Below, one piece after another: positions 35,069 to 44,724 of a stretch of 64,000 bases of DNA. The notes beneath the pieces are model-generated. The model was given only the letters and a program-made list of their open reading frames with translations, did no database searches and was not told the DNA's origin. How positions within the stretch are numbered: position 1 is the stretch's first letter; each line of letters begins with the position of its first letter. Made by a program: the position numbers and the translations under genes. This DNA comes from Novibacillus thermophilus (GTDB taxonomy: Bacteria > Bacillota > Bacilli > Thermoactinomycetales > Novibacillaceae), in the NCBI RefSeq assembly GCF_002005165.1, contig NZ_CP019699.1, forward strand, positions 1,550,001 to 1,614,000, read 5' to 3'.

Positions 35069-35106
35069 TTATTGATGTAAAATTGATGTAAAAATTGATG
35101 TAAAAG
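35069..35106. repeat. Tandem repeat near a tRNA scar
   Basis: TTGATGTAAAA occurs three times in close tandem at about 35069-35106. Such arrays beside a tRNA end often are arm-type integrase sites of an integrated element; this is inference. Confidence 0.5.
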
Positions 35107-35217
35107 CGTGGTAAACCGAGGTAACAGAACACATGGCGAACACTGCAAACCTTTATTCTATGCGGTTTTACGGCAATATAAAATAAAGCATGATAACCCC
35201 AACCCTTCTTTGATACG

Positions 35218-35254
35218 GTAGAGGTCGGAAGTTCGATCCTTCTACCGCCCACCA
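35218..35254 (+). other. 3' end of a tRNA gene (attachment-site scar)
   Basis: The sequence from GTCGGAAG through TTCGATC and CTTCTACCGCCCACCA gives a T arm, acceptor strand and CCA end of a tRNA, but the 5' half is missing. The amino acid cannot be read safely. Downstream, CGTGGACAAAA, CGTGGACATTG and CGCGGACAG repeat at 11 bp, typical of DNA near the 3' end of integrase genes. This marks an old integration event at a tRNA 3' end. Confidence 0.6.
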
Positions 35255-35262
35255 CTTTGTAG

Positions 35263-35288
35263 AAAAGCCGTTAATGACACGGCTTTTT
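35263..35288 (+). terminator. Terminator-like hairpin after the tRNA scar
   Basis: AAAAGCCGT and ACGGCTTTT pair around a 7-nt loop, with a T run. It fits the normal terminator of a tRNA transcript. Confidence 0.7.
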
Positions 35289-35460
35289 GTCGTTTATGGC
35301 GTGGACAAAACGTGGACATTGCGCGGACAGAAACGCTACACGGTGTCGCATGTCTTATCCGTCTTCAGTATCGAACAGGAGGCGTTTTTTCATGATCGTA
35401 AATCCTGTTCGGATAACAGACGGCGGGGAGGTAAACGGGCACTTGAGGAAGAATTGAAAT

Positions 35461-35484
35461 AAACACACAGCCCGTGTGTTTTTT
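35461..35484. terminator. Terminator hairpin
   Basis: AAACACAC (35461-35468) and GTGTGTTT (35474-35481) with further T residues. It lies between the scar region and the hydrolase gene; the upstream gene it served is lost. Confidence 0.6.
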
Positions 35485-35625
35485 ATATGGAAACTGTTAA
35501 AAGCTGGTGGAACCCTCAGGGGAACCGTCGGCTTTTTGTGTTTTAAGGACAAAACGGGTTTCAAAAGATGTGTTTGCTTAAGGGTGAAGACGTCTTTTTT
35601 TATAAAAATCTCAAAGGGAGAGTGG

Positions 35626-36498
35626 ATGATGTCGTCTCGGAAAAAGTTCTTTATTCCGCTTCTGGTACTGGTACTTCTCATTTTAGTGTCTGCTGTATCA
35701 GGCTTTAAGTTCAATGTCAACTCCGGTGCGTGTATGTATACGGAGAATACGGTTTGCAGCTATGCGTCGGTGAATGGCCTTGACATGTATTATGAGATAC
35801 ATGGCCAAACAAAAGGCCAGCCACCACTTGTGTTGCTACACGGGCAGTTTGCTACAGGTGGAATGTTTTTCAATATTCTGCCCGAACTCGTCAAGAGGCG
35901 GCAGGTTATTATCATTGAGCAACAAGGTCATGGTCACACAGCGGATATTGACCGTCCGCTCAGATCCAGTCATATGGCCCATGACACCGCCGAATTGTTA
36001 CGTGAAATTGGAGTGGAACAGGCGGATATTTTTGGATATAGTGAAGGTGGTTCTATTGCCCTTCAGTTGGCCGTTCATCACCCTGAGATGGTACATTCGT
36101 TAGTACTTGCATCGGCTGTTTATGACATGGATGGTTATAAACCGGAAATCATCGATCAAGTGATAAATCCGTCCGTTCACTTCTTGCCACCGATCATTCG
36201 TGAATCATATATACGGGTTGCGCCCGATCCGAACGGTCTTGATAAACTGGTACAAAAGAGCGCAGAGATGGCAGAACATCCCGAAAACTTGCGGTCGGAA
36301 CAGCTTGAGGACATGAAGGTTTCGTCGCTTGTCATGATTGGTGATCGAGATATTATTCGTCATAATCATGCTGAAGAGATGGCTCGCTTGCTAGGTACAG
36401 AACTTATAGTAGTGTCCGGGGACCACGCCTCGTACATCGTCAATCACCCAGAGGAGCTTTTAAGCCATCTGACATCGTTTTTGATGAAAAATGACTGA
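35626..36498 (+). CDS. Alpha/beta hydrolase, membrane-anchored
   Basis: About 290 aa: one N-terminal membrane segment (FFIPLLVLVLLILVSAVSGF), then an alpha/beta hydrolase fold. The oxyanion region is VLLHGQFATGG, the nucleophile elbow is GYSEGGS (Ser), with Asp in IGDRDII and His in SGDHASYI as the other triad members. The substrate is unknown. ATG 35626 or 35629 follows AAAGGGAGAG. It is not linked to neighbouring copper genes by any regulatory site I can see, and it lies in a stretch rich in integration scars. Confidence 0.82.
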   Translation: MMSSRKKFFIPLLVLVLLILVSAVSGFKFNVNSGACMYTENTVCSYASVNGLDMYYEIHGQTKGQPPLVLLHGQFATGGMFFNILPELVKRRQVIIIEQQGHGHTADIDRPLRSSHMAHDTAELLREIGVEQADIFGYSEGGSIALQLAVHHPEMVHSLVLASAVYDMDGYKPEIIDQVINPSVHFLPPIIRESYIRVAPDPNGLDKLVQKSAEMAEHPENLRSEQLEDMKVSSLVMIGDRDIIRHNHAEEMARLLGTELIVVSGDHASYIVNHPEELLSHLTSFLMKND

Positions 36499-36589
36499 TG
36501 CATCGTTTGAAATCCATATTGAAATGTAATGATTCTATCTTTTCCACATTTTCCTTAAGTTCTAGTCCACTTTCTATTCGACGTGTTTC

Positions 36590-37135
36590 AAGACTCTAAG
36601 CATTATGTGCAGAAGGTAACGAGTCAGATGCTTGAAGCTGTTAGGAACTGTTTCCCGGGAGCTTCAATTCATGGGAGATTTACTGACCGACTTCTGTATC
36701 GGGATTTAAAGATCCCTGCTGGACAACATGCCATGTTTGCCTGACAACTGGATGATATCCTGCAACAAGTCGAGCCACTGTTTGAGCAAATTCCCGGCAC
36801 CAAAGAAATGCTAACCATTCCCGGAATGGGCGTGGTCACCTTAGCTGGATTCCTAGCAGAAGAAGTCGGCGATCTTAAGAGATACGACCATGGACAGCAA
36901 ATCATTCGGCTGGCGGGGTTAAATCTTAAAGAAAACAGCTCTGGCAAGAAGAAAGAGAAAGCCACCATCAGCAAAAGGGGACGTGCGCGATTACGGGCGT
37001 TACTCTTCCGGTGTGTCTCCCGATGGTTGCTAAAAATGCCGAATTCAAGGCGATGCATCGCTACGTAACCGTCAATAGTTTATTGGCTCTTTTTTCACCG
37101 TTCGGGAAGGTGCAGAACTGTTGGAACTTTCTACC
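36590..37135 (+). pseudogene. IS110-family transposase, C-terminal remnant
   Basis: The best-preserved part, 36808 to about 37020, encodes the Transposase_20 helix-hairpin-helix region: MLTIPGMGVVTLAGFLAEEVGD, QQIIRLAGLNLKENSSGK and ISKRGRARLRALLFR. Upstream (from about 36590) matching sequence is broken by stops (for example at 36742), and downstream the frame shifts into VAKNAEFKAMHRY. The catalytic N-terminal half is absent. It is a dead fragment, distinct from the IS110 copy at 50583. Confidence 0.8.
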
Positions 37136-37714
37136 TGACAGTTACTGCGTTTAAGGAAAAGATATCTTACGGAAGGAGTACAAGGGATTGCCCATAAGAA
37201 CCGGGGGCGCAAGCCATATAAAAGAAGAGAAATTAATACTAGGATCCATATCGATGGATCAATCGTTGATCAGTAACGGGGAGCAGATTTTTTCCTCTTT
37301 ACGGACGTTTTGAAGTCCCTTGGACATTTTAATCCCACGGTTGTTGGATGAAGTAAAGCCGTACTTGACAGCCAACAAAACTATGATGGGACGAGGCCTC
37401 TACTATGACGCGTATGTTAGGTAAAGACCCATCGCCCTTTGCCTTGACCAGCAAAGAAAAAGGGAAAAAGAAGTTTTATTTCGTAAGCGTCTTGCCTAGT
37501 CATGAACCGAAAGAGACAGTTGTGTTGTTTTCGATGTCTGCTAGGTGAAAGAGTATTTGAGATTTAAGCCAGGGAGGAAATTCCCCGGTTTAAGACTACA
37601 AACTTCCTTCCGATACTCCTTCACGTGCAATTGAGTATACGTATAGTAACCAAATCGTGGCGCATATTTATTCCACTCCTTTTTCTAGCGAATCCGTTTT
37701 AATAACTGTGGCCC
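37136..37714. other. Degenerate stretch without an intact gene
   Basis: About 580 bases with only broken reading frames. Pieces such as HKNRGRKPYKRREIN (near 37190) look like decayed protein-coding DNA, perhaps another transposase, but I cannot assign them. No RNA or repeat was seen. Confidence 0.4.
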
Positions 37715-38012
37715 TTATTTCCGTTTATAAAAGTAGTAGTAACCGCCACCGCCTATTGCCAGAATCAGACCAAAAATTAAAGCAATTACGAAAGCCTTAT
37801 TTCCAGGACTGGATTCTTCATTTTCTACTTCCTCATCTGCTGCTATTGTTGTTTCAATAATTTCCTCGTCTGTTTCTTCTTCTTCATCTTCCGTTTCATC
37901 AAATCCTAATTGTTCGGCTTCTTCTTCTGTTATTTTTTGCTTGATTTCCCTTCCATTATCATCTTTAACCACCGCAACCAATTTATTTCCATCTTTTTGA
38001 ACTTCCTGCTTG
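37715..38012 (-). pseudogene. C-terminal part of a membrane-anchored protein, cut by IS256
   Basis: The minus-strand frame is open from the IS256 border (about 38012) to the stop at 37715: VQKDGNKLVAVVKDDNG, an acidic linker (TEDEEEETDEEIIE) and a C-terminal membrane helix (KAFVIALIFGLILAIGGGG) with a short basic end. This is the tail of an exported protein whose N-terminal domain was separated by the insertion. The family cannot be told from the tail. The missing part is not on the other side of this IS copy nor beside copy 1. Confidence 0.6.
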
Positions 38013-39403
38013 GATCAAGTCCAAAATTGTGTGTAAAAAGCTCCTCGGTTAGATAAGCTGCCTACATGATGCGTGTCACCTTACTATGTGTTTTTGCTGA
38101 ATGGCTTTTGCGCCAGGTGAAGTAATCTTCCATATCGAGGTATTTCCGACCACTGGCCCACTTCTCATCCTGTTCCATGAGTAAGGCCCCCAACAGACGA
38201 ATCACCGATTGGCGGTTGGGAAAAATGCGAATCACACGTTCCCGTCTGCGGATTTCTTCGTTCAACCGCTCGACGCTGTTGGTGGTACGCAGTCGCTTAC
38301 GGTACTTCTCAGGGAAAGCCAAAACGGCGGTGGCATCATCAAACCCGTTTTCCAAAATACGCATGGCTTTAGGCGCTTTCTCTTCAAAGACTTTCAGCGT
38401 TTCGTTCAAAAGCATTCTGGCTGTTTCGATATCCGCTGCATCCAGGATGCCACGGACATGGCGATGAACTTCGTCTCTCAGCGCTTTTGGTGTGGCATCC
38501 AGAATATTACGCATCAAATGGGTTTGACAGCGTTGCCAGGTGACCCCTTGGAAATGGTGACGAATGGCACGGACTAAACCGCCATGGTCATCAGAGGTGA
38601 TCAAATCGACACCACCAAGACCACGTTGTTTTAACCAACTGAAAAATTCGCTCCAGCTGGCTTCCGATTCCGTGTCACCGGTCATGATCCCCAAGACTTC
38701 CCGGTAACCGTCTGTGTTGACACCGATTCCTATCATCACTCCTCTGGACCGTACCCGGCCATCCTCACGGACTTTGAGGTACAAGGCATCCACCAGCACA
38801 AACGGGAACCGGCGGTCTGAAAGCGGACGATAATTCCAAGCCTCCACAATAGGATCAAGCCTTTTGCACAGGTCTGAAACGGTGGACTTGGAAAAATGAG
38901 TGCCGCAAAGCTCTTCGGTAATCTGAGTCACTTTACGTGTGGAAACCCCATTCACGACCATTTCCATCAAAGCCAACACCAAAGCTTGCTCGCTCCGTTG
39001 GTAACGGGCAAACAGTTCAGTGGAGAACTGACCGTTTCGAATCCGTGGAACACGTAACGTAATGGTCCCCACCCGAGTGGTTAATTGATGAGGATAGGAT
39101 CCATTGCGATAGCCTTGACGGGAATCCGTGCGTTCATAGCGTTCAGCTGCCAGCTGTTCGGTCACCTGCGCTTGGAGAATTTGGTTTAATACCGATTCCA
39201 GTAATTTCGCTACACCAGCGTCTTTTGAATGTCCTAAAAAAAGTTGCTGCAAAAGTTCTTGATCTACGGTAATCTGGTATTGAGCCATTTCAAAATTCTC
39301 CTCTCCAGAATGGTATTTCCGACAACTCCATTCTAACCGAGGATTTTGAAATTGGCTCCTTTATTTTTAAGGAATCCATTTTACACAATTTTAAGGACTT
39401 AAC
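38013..39403 (-). mobile_element. IS256-family insertion sequence, copy 2 (inverted)
   Basis: The 1391-base copy runs opposite to the copy at 10378-11781. On the plus strand it begins GATCAAGTCC and ends GGACTTAAC. It lacks the 13-base duplication of copy 1. No target duplication was seen. It has split a membrane-anchored gene on its left side. Confidence 0.9.
38062..39288 (-). CDS. IS256-family (mutator-type) transposase
   Basis: A 408-aa DDE transposase, identical in every residue to the one at 10506-11732 and with the same GAGAGGAG ribosome site. Intact and presumably active. The pair in inverted orientation could move the 26 kb between them as a compound transposon or invert it by recombination. 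Confidence 0.95.
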   Translation of the reverse strand: MAQYQITVDQELLQQLFLGHSKDAGVAKLLESVLNQILQAQVTEQLAAERYERTDSRQGYRNGSYPHQLTTRVGTITLRVPRIRNGQFSTELFARYQRSEQALVLALMEMVVNGVSTRKVTQITEELCGTHFSKSTVSDLCKRLDPIVEAWNYRPLSDRRFPFVLVDALYLKVREDGRVRSRGVMIGIGVNTDGYREVLGIMTGDTESEASWSEFFSWLKQRGLGGVDLITSDDHGGLVRAIRHHFQGVTWQRCQTHLMRNILDATPKALRDEVHRHVRGILDAADIETARMLLNETLKVFEEKAPKAMRILENGFDDATAVLAFPEKYRKRLRTTNSVERLNEEIRRRERVIRIFPNRQSVIRLLGALLMEQDEKWASGRKYLDMEDYFTWRKSHSAKTHSKVTRIM

Positions 39404-39749
39404 TCATTTTTTCCAGAAATACATGATAAAGAACCTTCAAAACAGCAAAGAGACATTACTCCTACATTTAAAGAATACAACAATAAGCAAGTTATGGTTA
39501 TTTATGATATTGAGGGGTTATTCCCATACCGACATCAAAAGCAATGACGCTTTGCATATACATTCCTCCTGATTTTTATGTAGAAGTCTTCACTTCACCT
39601 TATCGATTCCCTTTTCTTATACACGATCTCAAGGATCCAACATACTGAAACTGATTCTTATAAGGGCAGTGAAGTAGGCCAGTTTTTTCATTACGAACTC
39701 AAGGTTCTGGGGCTGTCACGACCTATTCTCCACTTCTACTATAAAAAAA
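39404..39749. other. Intergenic stretch, no intact gene
   Basis: Between IS256 and the palindrome I see only short broken frames. A minus-strand start MQSVIAFDVGMG with a good ribosome site (about 39570-39520) stops after about 20 codons. Confidence 0.4.
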
Positions 39750-39785
39750 TAGTAGCACAGACCATGGCCATGGTCTGTGCTACTA
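39750..39785 (-). terminator. Perfect 36-bp palindrome, probable CRISPR transcript terminator
   Basis: TAGTAGCACAGACCATGG (39750-39767) is followed at once by its exact reverse complement (39768-39785). On the minus strand the palindrome is followed by seven T, a strong terminator for leftward transcripts. It lies 22 bases beyond the last (degenerate) CRISPR repeat. Confidence 0.75.
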
Positions 39786-39807
39786 ATCTTAGTATGTTTT
39801 TTTGGTT

Positions 39808-39973
39808 AAAATTTTTCTTCATAGTTAAGATAAAAACCCAGTGGGTTCAAAGGTTTATCCTATGTCATTGACAAGTTTCAATTCCTTATAGTTAAGATAA
39901 AAACGAAAATTCTCGCATTGCAGGTGGAGCTTGGGGAACTTTGGTTTCAATTCCTTATAGTCAAGATAAAAAC
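39808..39973 (-). CRISPR. Remnant CRISPR array, three repeats, two spacers
   Basis: The 30-base repeat GTTTCAATTCCTTATAGTTA + AGATAAAAAC occurs at 39875-39904 and 39944-39973 (one T-to-C difference). A third copy at 39808-39837 keeps only the right-hand part. Spacers are 37 bases (39838-39874) and 39 bases (39905-39943). The opposite strand ends in ATTGAAAC, the usual crRNA 5' handle of type I-B/III systems, so transcription should be leftward. The decayed repeat is then at the leader-distal end, as normal. No cas gene is in the window. The AT-rich leader would lie right of 39973. Confidence 0.85.
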
Positions 39974-40249
39974 ACTGCACCGACTTTTATATATTTTATT
40001 TTTTAAGACAGTAAGACGAGAAAACAGAATTTATCGGTCTACTTTGATGTTCTGAGGGTGGTACACAACAGCGGATGAGGATTTATCAACGAAAAAGCGA
40101 TTGACCATGTATTCATGGGACACTGTGGGCAATGCATTAAAAATGAGTCGCGGTCAACGCATGGGAATTTCTAGTTGAGAATTGGAATATCAAGAAAATA
40201 TGTGAAAATACGCCCCTAACCTAATAACAACTTCATAATATAGCTATTT

Positions 40250-40290
40250 TTTTCCCATACTTTCTTCACATCTTTCTTGTATCCTATAGT
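40250..40290 (+). promoter_or_regulatory. 11-bp direct repeat operator and promoter, multicopper oxidase 3
   Basis: TTTTCCCATAC (40250-40260), TTTCTTCACAT (40261-40271) and CTTTCTTGTAT (40272-40282), with TATAGT (40285-40290) as -10. Eighteen bases (CCATACTTTCTTCACAT plus T-rich end) are shared with the site at 46280. Confidence 0.75.
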
Positions 40291-40312
40291 CGTAAAAGGA
40301 GGTTAGGGGAGC

Positions 40313-41899
40313 ATGAAAAGAATCATTATGTTTTTTATTACCGTTTTAATCATTGCTATTTTATCAGCTTGTTCTCAGTCACTATCTGAAACTGCAGATC
40401 AAGAGGAGCATGATGAAGATTCCCAAGGACAAGAAAGGGTGGAGGTTATACATGAATCGACGAAGGGTAAAAAAGTTAACGAAATTAATCTGACTGCTCG
40501 GAAAACGGAGTGGATAATCAGTCCTGATAACACCATTACAGCTTGGACTTATAATGGAACGGTTCCAGGTGAAACTATCCGTGTGAAGCAAGGTGAAGTG
40601 GTTAGAGTTAACTTAAAAAATGAACTGGATGAGCCTGTCTCTATTCATTGGCATGGTGTTCCAGTTCCTAATACAGAAGATGGTATCCCAGGTGTGACTC
40701 AGGATGCTGTGCTACCTGGAAACACGTACATGTATCAGTTTATTGCCAATGATCCGGGAACATATTGGTATCATTCCCATCAGAACGGCGTTGAACAACT
40801 GGACAAAGGGTTATATGGGACTCTTATAGTAGAGCCGAGTGAAGTAATCGATGTTGACCGTGACTATACTCTTGTACTGGATGAATGGGAGTCAGGCAAC
40901 AGTGATGGTGGCATGAATATGGGAGATATGCATGGAAATAATCATGGCGAAATGCATATGAAAGGAATGGGCATGGATGGAATGGATGGTCATATGGAAT
41001 CCAATGGTAGCCCCATGATGGGTCATGATATGTCTTCCTATGATATTTTTACGATTAACGGAAAAACATACGAAGCAAACGAATCGTTAAAAGTCAAAGA
41101 AGGAGACAGGGTTAAACTCCGGTTCATCAATGCAGGTTATGTGGCCCACCAAATTCATATTCCTGTTGAGTATCAAGTCACCCATGTAGATGGTCAAGCA
41201 GTAAATAACCCTCAAGTTGAAAAGGGATCAATTCTTGAGATTGCTCCGGGAGAGCGTTATGATATCGAGTTTGTCGCTGATGGACAGGGAGATTTCACTA
41301 TTGATTGTCATGGTGAGATGGAAGCGGCGAAAGATATGAGGATCGATGTAGTTTACGAAGACGGAAATAATCAAAAACTGGACCATAAGGCACCTTCTGG
41401 TGAGATAAATCTGGCCACTCTTGGTGAACCATCTCAAGCATTGTTTACGTTAGATGATAAATTCGATATAGAATATACTATGGAACTTGGAGCTAAAATG
41501 GACATGAACGCAGAGATGGGAATGATCTGGACCATTAATGGTGAAACTTACCCAAATGTGCCACCTTTTAAAGTAAATAAAGGGGATAAGGTGAAAGTGA
41601 CGCTGACTAACAATAGTATGGATGATTCAGTACATCCCATGCATTTGCACGGTCATTTCTTCCAAGTACTCAGTAAAAACGGTCAGCCTCTTGAAGGGTC
41701 ACCGATTATTAAAGATACTCTTAATGTCAAGCCAGGTGAAACCTATGAAGTTGCCTTCCTTGCAAATAATCCTGGGAATTGGCTGTTCCACTGCCACGAT
41801 CTACACCATGCATCAAGCGGTATGGTGGCTATGGTGAAATACAATCACTTTGACGAATTTTATAAAGATACCGGGAAAGTAGATAATCGGCCTGAATAA
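40313..41899 (+). CDS. Multicopper oxidase lipoprotein with Met-rich insert, paralogue
   Basis: A 528-aa oxidase, close relative of the one at 33395-34978. Lipobox ILSAC; copper motifs HWHGVPVP, WYHSHQNG, VHPMHLHGHFF and HCHDLHHASSGMVAM. The Met/His-rich insert (residues about 200-240: MNMGDMHGNNHGEMHMKGMG, MDGMDGHMES) is longer and more His-rich than in the paralogue. It probably oxidises Cu(I) outside the membrane. AAAGGAGG precedes the ATG. The codon choice is more AT-rich than in the paralogue, suggesting separate histories. A hairpin follows at 41911. Confidence 0.93.
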   Translation: MKRIIMFFITVLIIAILSACSQSLSETADQEEHDEDSQGQERVEVIHESTKGKKVNEINLTARKTEWIISPDNTITAWTYNGTVPGETIRVKQGEVVRVNLKNELDEPVSIHWHGVPVPNTEDGIPGVTQDAVLPGNTYMYQFIANDPGTYWYHSHQNGVEQLDKGLYGTLIVEPSEVIDVDRDYTLVLDEWESGNSDGGMNMGDMHGNNHGEMHMKGMGMDGMDGHMESNGSPMMGHDMSSYDIFTINGKTYEANESLKVKEGDRVKLRFINAGYVAHQIHIPVEYQVTHVDGQAVNNPQVEKGSILEIAPGERYDIEFVADGQGDFTIDCHGEMEAAKDMRIDVVYEDGNNQKLDHKAPSGEINLATLGEPSQALFTLDDKFDIEYTMELGAKMDMNAEMGMIWTINGETYPNVPPFKVNKGDKVKVTLTNNSMDDSVHPMHLHGHFFQVLSKNGQPLEGSPIIKDTLNVKPGETYEVAFLANNPGNWLFHCHDLHHASSGMVAMVKYNHFDEFYKDTGKVDNRPE

Positions 41900-41910
41900 T
41901 ATTTGTATGA

Positions 41911-41936
41911 TGCGGGATATCCCCGCATTTATTATT
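41911..41936 (+). terminator. Terminator after the multicopper oxidase
   Basis: TGCGGG and CCCGCA (41911-41927) pair around a short loop, followed by TTTATTATT. Confidence 0.65.
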
Positions 41937-42027
41937 CAATAATTTGCTGTCTCAGCAGCAAGGCTTATGCTATTTTATATACTTAATTGGTACATAATAA
42001 ATTTAGTTTTTATTAGGTAAATAACTA

Positions 42028-42056
42028 TTTACTACCCTACTGGGGTATAGTATAAT
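42028..42056 (+). promoter_or_regulatory. CsoR-type operator in the copA promoter
   Basis: TACCCTACTGGGGTATAGTA (42033-42052) lies between TTTACT (-35, 42028-42033) and TATAAT (-10, 42051-42056), spaced 17 bp. It agrees with the CsoR operators at 5376 and 5911. CsoR binding would block the promoter. Confidence 0.82.
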
Positions 42057-42111
42057 CAATACCAACAGAAGGAAAACATTGGTGACATTCCGTTAAAGGA
42101 GTGAACGGAAA

Positions 42112-44304
42112 ATGAGTGCATATAAAAAAACAACTTTAAACATTACGGGGATGACCTGTGCCGCCTGCGCCAACCGGGTGGAAAAAAGTCTTTCCAGATT
42201 GGAAGGGGTATCAGAAGCCAACGTCAATCTGGCCAATGAAAAAGCCACTGTTATCTATGATGAATCGAAAGTGGATATTCAGACATTGATTGAGCGGGTG
42301 GAGAAAATCGGCTACGGGGCCAAGGAAGCCACTGAAGACCGGGTGGAAGAAGAAAAAAAGGAAAAAGAGCGGCGCTACATAAAACAACGAAATGCCTTTC
42401 TGTTTGGGGCGGTCATTTCCATTCCTTTTCTGGTGCAAATGATTGGGGATCTTACGGGGTATCACGGGTTGATGATGCCTGCCTCCCTCCAGTTTATACT
42501 GGCCACCCTCGTCCAGTTTACCATTGGATGGCGGTTTATCCGGGGAGCATATAACGCCTTAAGGGGCGGCAGTGCCAACATGGATGTTCTGGTGGCCATG
42601 GGCACTTTGGCCGCTTATCTGTACAGCACAGTTCTCTATTTCTCGGGTCAGAGGGAAGGGTTTTATTTTGAAGCCTCCGTCATCATTATCACTTTGATCA
42701 TTCTGGGAAAACTGTTGGAAGCCCGGGCCAAAGGGCGCACATCGGAAGCATTGAAGAAACTGATGGGTCTTCAAGCCAAAACGGCCCATGTGATCCGGGA
42801 TGGCCAAATCGTGGATGTTCCCATTGAAGCGGTGCAGGTGGGAGATCTGCTTCTGGTCAAATCAGGAGAGAAAATACCGGTTGATGGGGAGATTGTGGAA
42901 GGAAGAACCGCCGTTGATGAGTCCATGTTAACGGGAGAAAGCATGCCGGTGGAAAAGGAAACGGGTGATGCGGTGATTGGGGCCACGCTCAATACCCATG
43001 GTTCCATCAAAATCAGGGCCACAAAAGTTGGAAAAGATACTGCGTTGTCTCAAATTATCCGGTTGGTGGAAGAAGCTCAAGGCACCAAAGCGCCGATCCA
43101 AAGTCTGGCCGATAAAGTGTCCGGTATTTTTGTACCCATTGTGATGGGAATAGCGGTGTTAACCTTTATCATCACTTATTTTGTCTCCGGTTTTACCCCG
43201 GCGTTGGTCAGTGCAGTGGCCGTGCTGGTCATTGCCTGTCCTTGCGCATTGGGTTTGGCCACCCCCACCGCCATTATGGTGGGAACCGGTAAGGGAGCGG
43301 AACATGGCGTATTAATCAAAGGGGCGGAACACCTGCAAATGATGCAGGACGTGGGTGCCATTATTTTGGACAAAACGGGAACGATCACCAAGGGAGAACC
43401 TGAAGTGACGGATGTGAAAGCCTTCGGGATGAATGACAATGAGCTGCTCCGTTTGGTGGCTAGCGCTGAACAGGCTTCCGAACATCCATTGGGAAAAGCG
43501 ATTATCAATGGGGCCAAAGCAAAAGATCTTCCCTTATCGGACCCCAAAGCATATAAGGCCATTCCAGGTAAAGGGATTCAAGCCACGGTTGATGGAAAAC
43601 TCATTTTTGTGGGCAATAAAACACTTATGAAAGAGCAGGGGATAGAACTTTCTCCTTACCTGCCAGAAATTGAAAAGTTGGAGCAAGAGGGTAAAACGGT
43701 GATGTTGGTAGCGGAAAATGAAGCGGAGGGGAGTGTGCTGTTAGGCTATGTGGCCGTGGCCGATACAGTCAAAGAGACCTCCCGACAAGCAATAAGTGAG
43801 CTTAAGCAACTTGGCATCGAAGTGATTATGATGACGGGTGACAATGAACGTACGGCCCGGGCCATTGCCCAGCAGGTGGGGATCAGCCGGGTGTTGGCCG
43901 AAGTGCTGCCTGAACATAAAGCAGAAGGCGTAAAAAAATTAAAGCAGGAAGGGAAAAAAGTGGCTATGGTGGGAGACGGGATCAATGACGCTCCTGCCCT
44001 TGCTGAAGCAGATGTAGGCATTGCCATGGGAACGGGCACCGATGTAGCCATGGAAGCAGCCGACATAACCCTGATGCGGGGCGATCTTCTTTCCATTGTG
44101 GATTGCATTCAGCTATCAAAGGCGACCATGAGAAAAATTAAACAAAATTTGGGCTGGGCGTTTGGCTATAATGTGCTCTTGATCCCTGTGGCCGCTGTTG
44201 GGCTGTTAAACCCCATCTTGGCCGGTGCTGCTATGGCTTTGAGTTCCGTATCAGTGGTGACCAATACTTTGTTTCTTAACCGTTGGAAACCTCATCATTC
44301 ATAA
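42112..44304 (+). CDS. copA: Copper-exporting P1B-type ATPase CopA, second copy
   Basis: A 730-aa Cu(I) pump with a single N-terminal metal-binding domain ([15 protein letters not shown]), while the copy at 6522 has two. Core motifs: [43 protein letters not shown] and [14 protein letters not shown]. It opens the order copA-csoR-copZ, the reverse of the first module. AAAGGAGTG precedes the ATG. Base composition is higher in G+C than in its flanking genes, suggesting a separate origin. Confidence 0.95.
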   Translation: MSAYKKTTLNITGMTCAACANRVEKSLSRLEGVSEANVNLANEKATVIYDESKVDIQTLIERVEKIGYGAKEATEDRVEEEKKEKERRYIKQRNAFLFGAVISIPFLVQMIGDLTGYHGLMMPASLQFILATLVQFTIGWRFIRGAYNALRGGSANMDVLVAMGTLAAYLYSTVLYFSGQREGFYFEASVIIITLIILGKLLEARAKGRTSEALKKLMGLQAKTAHVIRDGQIVDVPIEAVQVGDLLLVKSGEKIPVDGEIVEGRTAVDESMLTGESMPVEKETGDAVIGATLNTHGSIKIRATKVGKDTALSQIIRLVEEAQGTKAPIQSLADKVSGIFVPIVMGIAVLTFIITYFVSGFTPALVSAVAVLVIACPCALGLATPTAIMVGTGKGAEHGVLIKGAEHLQMMQDVGAIILDKTGTITKGEPEVTDVKAFGMNDNELLRLVASAEQASEHPLGKAIINGAKAKDLPLSDPKAYKAIPGKGIQATVDGKLIFVGNKTLMKEQGIELSPYLPEIEKLEQEGKTVMLVAENEAEGSVLLGYVAVADTVKETSRQAISELKQLGIEVIMMTGDNERTARAIAQQVGISRVLAEVLPEHKAEGVKKLKQEGKKVAMVGDGINDAPALAEADVGIAMGTGTDVAMEAADITLMRGDLLSIVDCIQLSKATMRKIKQNLGWAFGYNVLLIPVAAVGLLNPILAGAAMALSSVSVVTNTLFLNRWKPHHS

Positions 44305-44373
44305 GCTTTAAAACAGTGGTTTTCACCGATCTAACAAATGGGTACTTGTGAGTAAAGGAGGGAGAGAGGAGTC

Positions 44374-44694
44374 ATGAGCCATGAACATGATTTGCCCATG
44401 CAACCGGACAAAAAACCGGTCGTACCTCGTTCAGAAAACGAGAAAGAGAAGATCAAAAACCGCCTGAAAAAAATCGAAGGCCAAATCCGGGGACTAGAAA
44501 AAATGGTGGATGAAGACCGATACTGTGTTGACATTTTAATCCAAATTGCTGCTGTTCAGGCTGCTTTAAAAAAAGTTGGCTTTAGTTTGCTTGAGCGTCA
44601 TACCAAAATGTGTGTGCTCCACTCCATGGAATCAGGCAATGAAGATGAAATGATTGAAGAATTGATGAAAGTGATCCAACACTATGCCAAGTAG
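44374..44694 (+). CDS. csoR: Copper-sensing repressor CsoR, second copy
   Basis: A 106-aa CsoR with Cys-His-Cys ligands (DRYCVDIL, ERHTKMC) and basic RLKKIEGQIRGLEK. The N-terminus (MSHEHDLPMQP) is longer than in the copy at 5564. The gene follows copA by 69 bases and should be in the same transcript, under the CsoR site at 42033. GGAGGGAGAGGAG precedes the ATG. The two CsoR proteins could read the same operators, which share the GGGGTAT core. Confidence 0.93.
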   Translation: MSHEHDLPMQPDKKPVVPRSENEKEKIKNRLKKIEGQIRGLEKMVDEDRYCVDILIQIAAVQAALKKVGFSLLERHTKMCVLHSMESGNEDEMIEELMKVIQHYAK

Positions 44695-44724
44695 TCGTTA
44701 AGTCAATTGAAAGGAGGTGAAAGC

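Noticed and set aside
35058-35255. 65-codon minus-strand frame across the tRNA scar, starting VGGRRIELPTS
   Set aside because: It is the antisense of the tRNA 3' end plus tandem repeats. Such frames are often annotated but are not genes.
10360-39420. Target-site duplications of IS256
   Set aside because: Eight to nine bases at each flank were compared, directly and crosswise between copies. No match was found.
39520-39570. Minus-strand start MQSVIAFDVGMG with AGGAGG, like the N-terminus of an IS110 transposase
   Set aside because: Only about 12 residues fit and a stop follows after some 20 codons. Too short to call.
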